Source: Coenobita brevimanus
Taxonomy: Eukaryota; Arthropoda; Malacostraca; Decapoda; Coenobitidae
Direction: 5' to 3'
DNA: 64,000 nt
Assembly (NCBI GenBank): GCA_032717465.1
Contig: CM064670.1
Coordinates: forward strand, 12,444,679-12,508,678
Both the position numbers and the translations under genes were made by a program. Under the pieces are notes generated by a model. It ran no database searches and was not told where the DNA came from. It saw only the letters and a list, made by a program, of their open reading frames with translations. Shown piece after piece: positions 53,750 to 64,000 of the stretch; the stretch's first letter is position 1, and each line of letters begins with the position of its first letter.

Positions 53750-56575
53750 GTTTACTTATCCCCTAATTATAATGACTACGAAATTTTTTTCGACAATCAT
53801 ACTTCTAAGATGGAACACATCCTATCAATCTCCTTTCTAGGAGATTTCAATGTCCACCACCACCTTTGGCACTCCTTCCTTCCACCTGGTGAACAAGTCT
53901 ACGTCTTTTCTGTCCTTACTGACCTAGAGCAGCTTGTACAGCACCCTACCCACATCCCTGACAGCCTTGGAGAGAGTTCCAACATACCTGACCTCTTCCT
54001 TACAACTAACCCTTCTGCTTACACCGTTAATCTTTTCTCTCCGTTGGGCCCCTCCAATCACAACCTTAACCTTATCACCTTAACCTATCCTATTGCTCCA
54101 GTAGGGCCTGTGGACCCTCCCCAAAAGTGTCGGTTTTGGCACTTTGGAGCTGCGGATTGGGAGGCCCTCAGGCCGTACTTCTTTGATTTTACCTGGAATG
54201 ATTATTGCTTCCATGGCCAAGAGCCATCTGAGTGTGCCTTGCGCATTACAGAGATTAATCTCTCAGGCATGGAAGCATACATTCCTTTCTCATATCCTTT
54301 GACTAATGAAAAGAAAAAATGGTTTAATCACTTTTGTTCTAATGCTGTCCACAACAAGAAGAAGGCCTACAAAAGGTACCTGAGCCAACCCACCCCTGAA
54401 TCTTATCTCTTATTTTTCTGACTAGAGTAGTGCTAAGTCTGTCCTTCGCTTTGCTAAATATAATTTCCTTAGTACTAAATGCTCTGAACTCTCCAACTCA
54501 AACTCTTCCCGCTCCTTCTGGCACCTTGCCAAAAACCTTTCTAACAGCTTTACTGCATCATCCCGCCCTTCTCTTTCCCACTGTGATGGCTCTGTAGCTA
54601 TTTATTCAACCGATAAAGCAGAACTCTTCACTCAGACTTTCTCCTCCAATTCCACCCTAGACAATTGTGGTGCAGTCCCTCCACCACTTTCCCCCTCTGA
54701 CTTCCTCATGGCTGACATTGAAATTTCTTCAGTTGATGTATTTTCTGTCATCACTGGCCTCAATACTAACAAGGCATATGGACCTGATGGCGTTCCTCCT
54801 GTTGTCTTCAAGAACTACACTTCTGTACTTATACCCTGCCTAGGCAAACTCTTTCACCTTTGTCAACTTTCACCTTTCCTTCCTGCTGGAAGTTTGCTCT
54901 CATTTAGCCAGTCCCAAAGAAGGGTGGCCATTCACAGTCTTAGAACTGTTGTCCAATTGTTTTTAACTTCTGTATTTCAAAATGTGAGTTTATTCTTAAA
55001 AAAAAAAAGTAAAGTATATTTCCTATTACAACCTTCTTTCTGATTGTCACTATGGGTTCCGGCAGGGACGTTCCTCTTGTGATCTTTTCACCTACCTTTC
55101 AGACTCCTGGTTATCCTCCTTACGGGACTTTAGTGAAAGCTTTGCTGTTGCACTTGACATCTCAAAGGTTTTCGATCGAGTCTGGAATAAATCTTTAATT
55201 TCCAAACTGCCCTCCTGCAGTCTCTATCCTTCCATCTGCATCTTCATCTCAAGCTTCCTTTTTAGTCGCTCTATAGCTATTGTTGTAGACGGCCACCATT
55301 CTTCTCCTAAAGCTATCAATATCAGTGTTCCTCAGGGTTCTGTCCTGTCTCCAACTCTTTTCCTTTTATTCGCCAGTGACCTTTTAATCTGTACGTCCAA
55401 CCCTTCCACTAATACGCTGATGACTCCACCCTACACCTTTCCATTTGCTTCTCTCAGGATCCATCTCAGCAGTTACTTCAGCATAGATGGATGAGGCAAT
55501 GGTACACCTAATGTCTAACTTGGCTCATATCTGAGATTGGTGTATAGGTAATATTGTTGTTTTCAATGCATCAAAAACTCAGTTTTTCCATGAAAAGAGG
55601 AACCTGTACTGAACACAGGAAAAATAATCCAATATATTACCACTATGCCACAAATTGAACCAAGGACTCCCAGGTGAGAGCCAGGCAGCAATCCACTACA
55701 CTATGACCAGGTAAAAGTTATCTCTCACTTGAGAGTCCCGCGTTTGATTCCCGGCATAGTGGTAATATATTGGATCAGAGTTTACATCTTTCAAAGCAAC
55801 AAAATCTTCCACAGGAGTATCCTCTGATTTTTAGCGATATCAACTCAGTCTTACATCATCTTTAAACGTACTTGGGGTTTCATTTTTGCGGGCTTTATCT
55901 TGGAAAGATCATATTACCTCTCTTGTAAAATCTGTTTCCAAGAGATTGGGTGTGCTAAGCCGACCCTGTGCCTTCATTATCCCTACACAGTTGTTGATTT
56001 TATACATGAGTTTTATTCGCCCTGTGTAGAGTACAACTCTCAAATGTGGTGAGGTTCCTTATAAACAGCTCTTCTCAACAATTTGGAGTGAAAGGCTTTT
56101 CATGTTATTAACTCTCCTCTTACTGGCTTCCTCTTACTGGCTCCCTTCAGCCTTTGTCTCTTCGCCTCACTGTTGCATTTTTATCTCTTTTCAATCGCTA
56201 CTTCAATGGTCACTGCTCCTCTGAAATGTCTGCAAGTATCCCTTCAGCACTACGGCGGGAGCGTAACACCTGTCATGCTAGCAAACTCTCATCTTATTTC
56301 TGTCCAGCTCTCTGATGCAAGAGTTAACCGTTAGTCCCAGTCCTTCACATGTGTAACAGATCAAATGTGGAACTGTTTTCCTCTGTAAGTATATCCTGCT
56401 GCCTATAATCTCCAGTCTTTCAAGTGCAGTGTGTCCAGGCATCTGGAAATCAAATGAACGGATCTTGAATTTGGCTCTCTGTTTTCTTGTAATGTTTTTA
56501 TCCTTGGAGGGAAAAATCTTGCTGGCTTCTGGCCTTTGGTTCATTTTTTCTTGCATAAAAAAATGCAGCAGGAGG
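53750..56575 (+). mobile_element. Jockey/CR1-group LINE, copy 2
   Basis: Second copy of the element at 45303-48170, beginning mid-endonuclease at the gap. ORF 53750-54421 carries LGDFNVHHHLWHSFLP and the linker; 54708-55043 carries the RT start; later blocks are frameshifted as in copy 1. The palindromic SINE-like insert is at 55605-55783. Confidence 0.86.
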
Positions 56576-56809
56576 ATGTAAATTTGGCCATAACCTCTAA
56601 ACCATAACATAATGCCCATACTGTGGTGAGCAAGAAAGTAGAAAATAATTATAACACTTCGAGTTGATTATATTCCAATTGTATAATTATTTCAGCCTCT
56701 GTGTTGTGACCATTTATTCATATATCCAGTTGTTCAGTGTCTCTTTGGTCCACTAGATTAGTTTGACGCGTTAAAATTTATAATTTATGAGAACGCTGCA
56801 AACCAACTG

Positions 56810-56985
<176 letters not shown>

Positions 56986-58319
56986 GAAGTGTGTGGTAAT
57001 CATAGGGGCATTTGTCTTCTTAGTATAATAGGAAAAGTGTATGGTAGGATACTTATAGACAGAGTTAGAGAAAGAACAGAGAAATTAGTTGGAGAAGAAC
57101 AGGGAGGCTTTAGGAAGGGAAGAGGTTGTGTAGATCAGATATTCATTATTAGATCTTTAGTGGAAAAGTTTCTAGAGAAGGGAAAGAAGTTGTATGCGGC
57201 TTTCATGGATTTGGAGAAAGCATATGACAGGGTGGATAGACAAGGATTGTGGAAAGTGTTAAGAATATATGGAGTAGATGGGAAGTTGTTGAATGCTGTG
57301 AAGAATATGTACGATGGTGCGAAGGCTGCAGTGCGTGTGGATGGTGAACTAAGTGAATTTTTCTGTTTGAAAGTTGGTTTGAAACAGGGATGTGTCATGT
57401 CTCCATGGTTGTTCAATCTGTACATGGATGGGGTAATAAAAGAGGTACAAGGTAGGGTAGTGGATGTTGGAGTGGCCCTGGTGAGAGAGGATAGTGTTTG
57501 GAAACTCCCTGTTGTTTGCAGATGATACTGTGTTGTTGAGTGAAGACGAAGGGGAGCTGCAAGGCTTGGTGGATGAGTTTGAGAGAGTGTGTAAGAAACG
57601 GAATCTAAAGGTGAATGTAGGGAAGAGTAAATTGATGGTCTTTGAGAGAGGTGAAGTTAGTGAATGTACAGCGAGGTTGGATGGTGAGGAATTGGAAAAT
57701 GTGAGTACTTTTAAGTACTTGGGTAGTGTGTTGAGGAAGGATGGAGGTTTGGAGGGTGAAGTGCTTGAAAGGGTACAGCAGGGAAGAAAAGTTGCTGGTT
57801 CCTTGAAAGCAGTGATAAGAAACAGGGAAGTGAGCATGGAAGTGAAAAAGTTACTACATGACAGTATTGTGATACCAACTCTAACGTACGGAAGTGAAGC
57901 TTGGACATTGTTGGATGGACACAAGTCAAGAGTGAGAGCAGTGGAAATGAGTTATTTAAGAGGAGCCTGTGGAGTCACGTGGAGAGACAGGCTGACGAAT
58001 GAAGATATAAAGGAGCGTTGTGGTGTGGATGTGGATGTGATAGGAAGCGTTATGAGGAACACACTGAGGTGGTTTGGCCATGTGGAGAGGATGGAGGGTG
58101 AAAGACTGACGAAGAGAGTGTATGTGAGTGAGGTGGAGGGGGGAAGAGGGAGGGGGAGGCCGAGGATGAGATGGAGGGATGGGGTGGAGAGGTATATGAG
58201 AGAGGGGGGTGTGAGTTGGGAGCAGGGCAGAGAAATGACGGGGGACAGGGCGACTTGGAGGCGATTTGTTTGTGGCCACCCCAAACGGGATTGAGGCGTC
58301 TGGCAATAGATAGATAGAT

Positions 58320-58320
<1 letters not shown>
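56986..58320 (+). mobile_element. RTE-like LINE, 5'-truncated, copy 2
   Basis: ORF 56989-57525 keeps RT from [17 protein letters not shown] through GLKQGCVMSPWLFNLYMDGV in one frame. After a shift near 57500, ORF 57494-58294 continues from LLFADDTVLLSEDE to the C-terminal GRGRPRMRWRDGVERYMREG and ends CGHPKRD. The tail is (ATAG)n then (TA)n. Confidence 0.88.
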
Positions 58321-58370
<50 letters not shown>

Positions 58371-58400
58371 TAGATAGATATATATATATATGTATATACA
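58321..58400. repeat. (TA)n/(GATA)n microsatellite
   Basis: TA tract with a second gatagatagata cluster, differing in order and length from 49850-49929. Confidence 0.93.
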
Positions 58401-60525
58401 TCATCATCATCACCATCTTCCGGGCCTCCTTTCCCACCCTAGGGTAGAGTGGAGGAGTAGCAACGTCTAGACAGCCAATGTTTGCCCAATTCAATAGGCC
58501 ATGCGTCCATTCACTCATCATTCAAGCCCTCGAAATCCTGGCTGCATCACAGTGACCAAAAACTTTTTACCACATTCTGTAGCTTCACATACACCTATTT
58601 GATAGAGCAAATCCGAACGCTGTCACGTTAAAAAGGGGTGCCAAATCTCTGATAATGCACTTCTCCGCACAAAATTCATTCATCCAGCTCGGTCTTTTGT
58701 TAGTCCCATAGCCTCCCCAACTTCCATACCTCTCTTCCTCAAACACTCATCCATCATATCCCTCCACCTTTTTCTTGGCCTACCTATCCTCCTCCCTCTT
58801 CAAATTCGCTTAGATATACGTATTTCACCACTCTGTTGTCATCCATTCTCTCAACATGACCATACCATCTCAGTACACTCTCTTTGCTTCTGGTGTCCAC
58901 CGACTTCCTCAATCCGCATATTTTGCGTATCGCATTATTCCGTATGCTACCCACTCTCTGTACTCCACATACATTCCTCAGCAGTCCCATCTCCACTGCT
59001 CTTACTCTTGACTTTTCATTTTCATGCCACACCATAGTCTCACACCGGTATGTTAAGGTTGGCACTAACACTCCTTCATGTAAGCCTTGCGCAGCTGCAG
59101 CATTCAAGCCTCTGCTTCTTATCAAGGCCTTCATAGCACCAGCTACTTTCCTTCCTTGTGTCACTCTACTTTCCACTTCTTTTGCACATTTTCCTCTCTT
59201 TTCTATCACTGTACCCAGGTATTTGAACGCTCTCACCATTTCCAGTCTCTCTCCATTCACTGTAACATCACACTGGGGGTAATCTACTCTCTCGATTACC
59301 ATCACTTTACTCTTTTCTACATTTACTCTCAAGGCATGACGCACAGACATCAGCAAAAGTCTGCACTAGTCTACCAAGTTCTTGTTCGGTATTTGCACGT
59401 ACTGTAGCACTGCATCATCAGCGGACAACAAATTTGAGATATTCCATCCATCACCATTCATTATTAATGCCATCCCTCTCTCCATTACTCGTGTCTTTAC
59501 TTCTCTCATCACCCCATCCATATATATATTGAACAACCATGGGGACATCACGCAACCTTGTCCCACGCCCACATTGATCGTGAACCATTCTCTTAAATGC
59601 CCATTTTCCCTTACACATGCCTCACTACTATCATAAAAACTGTTGATGGCACCTAGCAGCTTGCCACCTACACCGTACATGCGCAAAACCTTCCACAATT
59701 CTTATCTGTCTAATTTGTCGTATGCTTTTTCCGGATCCATAAATGCCATAAGCAACTTACTGTCCTTCTCACACGCCTTCTCCACTATCTCTCTCCCTGG
59801 AAATATTTGATCCACACATTCTCTGCCACTACTAAAGCCACCCTGTTCGTCACTCACTAAGACTTCTTAAATCTCTCTTCCTTTCTCTGTATTACTTCTT
59901 CCATATACCTTCCTTACACCACTCAATAGACTTATGCCACGATAATTCTTGCACTCACTTCGCTCACCTTTATTTTTGTACAGGGGGTACAGTCACTATC
60001 TTTTTCCACTCTGCTGGCCCAGCTTCACTCATCCATGCCTACTTACATATCTCCAACAAGCACTTCATTCCCTTCTCCCCACTACATACTCTGCATACAC
60101 CCCATCAACCCCAGCCGCTTTCCCATTTTCCATCCTCTTTACTGCCTTCTTCACCTGTACGAGTGTCACATTTCCTGACACTGAGTTCCTTCTCTGTACA
60201 CCCCCAAAACCAATCATGTTAATAGTCGCTTTGCTCTCTCCATTCCCATTCATCAGCCTTTCAAAATATTTTTTCCATCTGGTCCTTACTTCATCCCAAT
60301 TGGTTAATAATCTACCACTTACATCTTTCACGGTTCCTTTCACTGTCACTTCTACATTTCCTCACATCTTTCCAGAATAACTTCCTATTTTCAGAGCAGT
60401 TTGTATTCATTTTTCTTCCTAGATCATCATTTACCTCCTTCTTTTTCCTCTTCATTAGTCTGTTTACATGCTTCTTGATTTCAGTATATTCATTTCATAT
60501 TTTAACTGAACCCCTGTCCTGTAAC
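58401..60525 (-). mobile_element. RTE-like LINE, third family, minus strand, copy 2
   Basis: Minus-strand ORFs 59356-58784 (C-terminus, SVLRWYGHVERMDDNRVVKY), 59698-59366 (RT core with VGVGQGCVMSPWLFNIYMDG, LLSADDAVLQY) and 60349-60065 (linker and RT start, AVKRMENGKAAGVDGVYAEY). It is the same as 49930-52055, with a few base changes. Confidence 0.82.
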
Positions 60526-60528
60526 CAC

Positions 60529-60571
<43 letters not shown>

Positions 60572-60580
60572 GTATTCCAG

Positions 60581-60785
60581 TTTAACCTCGACCAAAACCG
60601 GAGGAACCAAGACTCGTTCCAAGACTTCCAAGACTCGCTCTAAAACTTCCAAAACCGCTTCCAAAACCACGTCCAAAACCGCCGGCGCCCTCACCAGGCC
60701 TGATGTGGAGGGCATCAACTGGGACCTGTGGACGCTGACCAGATCCATCAGATTCAATACCTGCCAGGGCGGGTTCCGCGTGAGG
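60581..60785 (+). CDS. LLTP gene exon 7 (copy 2)
   Basis: Same 205-base exon, acceptor (tattccag) and donor (agg/gtgagc) as at 52118-52322. The (GAT)n tract before it is shorter. This copy is the one contiguous with exon 8 and is probably the only real exon 7 of its haplotype. Using both would insert 205 bases twice and shift the frame. Confidence 0.8.
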
Positions 60786-60942
60786 GTGAGCAGAGTTGTG
60801 TATGTAGCTGTGTGTAGTGATCAGCTTTTAACACCATCACCACCACCAACACCAACACTAATACTCCTGCTATTACTAAGTACGTTTGTATGTCACCATC
60901 AGCGTCGGGTCTCTGATAGCAACACATAGGAATCCGTATTCC

Positions 60943-61183
60943 TCTTTCTATCTTATTCGTAGCGATATGCATTAATCCTGGAACGGGTGGCCACAAACAA
61001 ATTATTTCCATGTCACTCTGTTGTATGCTGTCTGGCTGTTCTTTCCCCAGCTCACACTACCCTCCCTCTTATACCTCTCGATCTCATCGTGCCATCTCAT
61101 CCTGGACCATCTCCCACTCTAACCTACCACCTTACTCACATACACTCTCCCTGTTAATTACTCATTCTCTATTCTCTTTTCGC
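60943..61183 (-). mobile_element. Old RTE-like LINE 3' fragment (copy 2)
   Basis: Second copy of the fragment at 52480-52720 within the duplication. Confidence 0.6.
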
Positions 61184-61582
61184 TCGATCGTTCGTCTATA
61201 AAGGCTCCAGCATGCTTGTATGCGTCGGTCTTGGTCAGCTAATTGCGGCTGTCTACGCTGCTTGATCTCTAGTAGCCTCTGTATTCAGTCCTTTATCCCT
61301 AAGGTCACACTCTATGACGTCGTCCCATTTTTTTTTTTTTTCCGGTCTGCCTCTGGCAACTCTGCCTTCAACGTTCACACGTCTCACCCTCTTCCCGGGC
61401 ATTACTGGGTGTTCTTGGGGCAAGGTTTATGAGACGTTCCTTCTCCAATGGTTCCACTGCCACATCATGACACTCCACACAACAGACGTCCTGTCAGCAC
61501 CCTCGCCTCACCATGTCTCATACACACAGACCTGCCATTTTGTATTGACTGAATGAGTGTGATTCTTTTCTCCTTTCCGGAG

Positions 61583-61626
61583 ATACACGGTAACAAGGAT
61601 GCCGGCAAGTCCATGGAGCCATGGTA
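61583..61626 (+). pseudogene. Relic of the start of exon 8 (copy 2)
   Basis: Same relic as at 53120, with acceptor-like tcctttccggag and the reading IHGNKDAGKSMEPW then stop. It lies about 700 bp upstream of the real exon 8 in the same orientation. Confidence 0.7.
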
Positions 61627-62289
61627 AAAAAAATAAAAATTGAAGAAAAAAGGTAACTTAGTAAATCTCCACACCACAGCATGGAGACCTGCTGTATTCC
61701 TTCCGTTTCTTCTTTCTCTCCTCAACACTTTTCAGCTTGGTACCATTCCTTTATTTGTTGACCATTTCTCTTCAAACTTGGTACAGTAATTGTTCCCTGG
61801 GTCAGTAACGGCCCAACCTCTTCCAACCCCCCCCCCTTTTTTTTTTTTAAGTCTAAGAATTTCAAAGGGTTTATAGGGTCAAACGGCACACCATATAAAC
61901 ACACAAATTTTGGGATTCTGTGTTCTTGCATGTCCATTAATTATGGCAATTCGCACTAAAGTATATCAATGTCCTGCTGCAGGGTGGAGGCCATCTTGCA
62001 TTCCCTTGGCAGTGATGCAACCTTTAATATGTCTCCTGCCTTCCCATCTCACCCGCTTCAAATACTCTTCCACTCTGTTCATTCACCATGTTATCCCTTG
62101 TTGAAACGACAGATACGTCATGCCAAAAATTTAGTACAGAAATAAAGAAATTAAGCATTTTCTACAAGCTGCTTCCAGTGTGTGTTTCTCTCTCTTTCTC
62201 TCTCTTCTCTCTCTCGCTTACACACACACACATTTCATCCATTCCATCCATCCTCCTACTATTTTCCAGTACATGATCCTTCTCCCCAG

Positions 62290-62463
62290 ATCCACGGCAA
62301 CAAGGCTGCGGGCGAGTCCATAGTGCAGAGTTCAACGTCACAGTACCTGGTAAGAGGGGAAGTAGGGAAGCTCCGGCTGGAGAGGGCGGTGGTCACAGGA
62401 AGCATTACGGTGTTCCCAGACCCACGCGACCAAACACACTCCATCACAGCCATCACTAACCAG
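62290..62463 (+). CDS. LLTP gene exon 8
   Basis: The acceptor cttctccccag follows a good pyrimidine tract; the donor is cag/gtatgt. Fifty-eight codons (residues 268-325) encode IHGNKAAGESIVQSSTSQYL, VRGEVGKLRLERAVVTGSIT and VFPDPRDQTHSITAITNQ. The pattern S-x-S-x-Y-x-[IVL]-x-G followed by L-x-x-A-x-x-x-G-x-I matches the family region after the Cys-containing strand. It is phase 0 at both ends. No further exon is evident before 64000. Confidence 0.83.
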
Positions 62464-62719
62464 GTATGTATAGCACAGCCACCTAGTTAACACCTTTATG
62501 ATCGGAAGAACTCTAGTATCGTAAATCAAGGTAACACCAGGCCATTATATTCAGGTAACAGTGGTCACATATCCACACGACCACACACACCTCACCACAC
62601 CCATCACCAGCCAGGTATATATAGTACAGTCACGACACTTTCATGGTCCGGACAACTCTACCATTTTATTCCTGCTAATGACAGACGATTTTGTTTATTA
62701 AACAGTGTTTTCAGATCCA

Positions 62720-62788
<69 letters not shown>

Positions 62789-63189
62789 CATCACGGCAGT
62801 ATATCCAGTCAGGGACAAAAGTTCGCCCACTATTGCACTACGTCTGCTCCTCACTCAGGACATGTACGACTACGTCACTTTCCTCCGTGACGCATCATAT
62901 CACATCTGTGGGCAGAGAAACATACCAAGCTTCTCTCAGAAATATTATCCAGCAAGGGAGAGTGAAGATTACAGAATAGGTGAAATATCTGGCAAAATGT
63001 CGCTTCCTTCCTGGCCCATATTATCCAGCAGAGGAAAGGAACAAGTAAAAATGGTGAAAGATTAGGCAACATGCACAGTTAAATGAACCATTATCTAGCC
63101 AGGTTTGTTTAAAGATTATGGGTGTCTTCAAGAGTCGAATGTTTTCATCTCCTCAGAAAGAATCCCCAGCTTGGTGGGCGTCACTGGGG
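62464..63189 (+). other. Intron 8 sequence with (CA)n
   Basis: A (CA)n tract of about 65 bp lies at 62721-62787. ccacacacctcaccacaccc and ccagccaggtatatatagta (62590-62625) resemble the end of exon 8 and its donor (ccaggtatgtatagcacagc), suggesting a small local duplication. No coding exon is supported. Confidence 0.5.
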
Positions 63190-63646
63190 TGATTTGGATC
63201 TCATTAAAGAATACAGGGTGGTCCTTAGGAAGGGTGGCACGTAAATAGCGCTCCACTAGAAGCTCAACTGGCATATTAATTTGTGTTGCGGGAACGGCTG
63301 AGTATGCTGGTGTGGGTGAGTGTGTGGCAGCAGCGGGAGTCAGAAATAAATAGATAATGTAAGATAGACACTGATAACATTGGCGGAGCCGTCCCCGCAA
63401 CACACGAAAAAGCACCCCGCCGAGTGGAAGAGCAGCGCACTCTGTGGAAGACTCCACCGGACGATTTCCCGTGTGTTGTGCGAACGGCCCAGTCAGCGTT
63501 ATTATTGTATATCCTACATCATTTACTCATTTCCCACTCCCATTGTCACATTCACGCCCACACCAGCAGATTAAGCCATCATTGCAACACAGAACACAGC
63601 CAGGTGAGTTTCTAGTGTAGTGCTATTTACAGACCACCCTCTACAT
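63190..63646. mobile_element. Inverted pair of MITE arms
   Basis: 63190-63405 begins tacagggtggtcc and is the reverse complement, with divergence, of 63465-63646, which ends gaccaccctctac. Each arm matches the MITE at 9604-9833 (cagcgttat, cacgcccacaccagc, gcgctattta). Either one element has long inverted ends or two copies inserted head to head. Confidence 0.68.
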
Positions 63647-64000
63647 GGTAACCGTTCTAATAATGTTCACGTTATTGACTCAATGTCTCGCCAACATCAC
63701 CGGCAAAGGAGTATGCAGAAGCGAAAACACTGGAGCTGAATTTTCATCAGTCAGCATCTCAACAGAGCATCGGCTGTGGAAGCCACTGAAAGTCGCGGAA
63801 TCAACTTTTTTCCAAGTTTTGTCTGAAGATTACGTAAAAAGCGATACATAACCATAGTCAAAAGTGAGCAAGGCTGGTCTTGGAAAGGATCAGTTTATCC
63901 AGGATTTTTTCACTAGATTATAGGACGATATGCAATTAATTTCTTTATGTACAGCGGATGAAAAAAAGTATCGCGCACAAAGACTCCGAAGTTATCCTAA
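63647..64000. other. No recognisable gene
   Basis: A 68-codon ORF at 63645-63851 starts with a hydrophobic stretch but has no family resemblance or splice support. I treat it as chance. Confidence 0.4.

Noticed and set aside
63645..63851. Small secreted protein gene
   Set aside because: Hydrophobic start but no family match, no promoter or splice support, and it abuts a MITE end.

Overview
The window looks like nuclear DNA of an arthropod, most likely a decapod crustacean (crab or shrimp type). The signs are short blocks of the arthropod telomere repeat (AACCT/TTAGG)n, very dense (TA)n, (CT)n, (CA)n and trinucleotide microsatellites, tRNA-derived SINEs, many RTE-like and Jockey/I/CR1-like LINE fragments, a Gypsy element with an unusual gene order, and one intron-rich host gene of the large lipid transfer protein family (vitellogenin / haemolymph clottable protein type). 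There are no prokaryotic features. The species assignment is inference.

Layout. 1-2.4 kb: an element bounded by inverted arms of about 300 bp, holding an RTE fragment and a small foldback with a telomere-repeat core. 4.3-6.6 kb (minus): a broken multi-copy invertebrate gene with a nuclease-like segment and a Cys-rich tail, split by a SINE. 6.8-7.5 kb: a 21-bp minisatellite and microsatellites. 7.5-9.2 kb: a Jockey/CR1-like LINE with one frameshift. 9.6-11.6 kb: a MITE and two copies of a repeat with a trinucleotide tail. 12.3-24.7 kb: a nested transposon block. A SINE is split by an I/Nimb-like LINE with a 13-bp target duplication. Next comes a nearly intact Gypsy element of Gmr1-like order (gag-PR-IN-RT-RNase H), whose 3' LTR is split by a minus-strand RTE. 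A plus-strand copy of the same RTE follows.

24.8-62.5 kb: the only convincing host gene, on the plus strand. A TATA-like box follows a 570-bp polypyrimidine tract. Eight exons join in frame to give about 325 N-terminal residues: a signal peptide and most of a Vitellogenin_N-type lipid-binding domain. The gene runs off the right side of the window. Its introns are filled with LINEs, SINEs, foldbacks, minisatellites and a degenerate Y-box-like cold-shock ORF.

45.3-53.6 kb and 53.75-62.1 kb are two near-identical copies of one 8.35-kb stretch, one of which ends exactly at a 100-N gap and the other of which starts there. This is best read as two unmerged contig ends (haplotypes), so exon 7 appears twice although the gene probably has it once. 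62.5-64 kb holds intron sequence, a (CA)n tract and an inverted pair of MITE arms.
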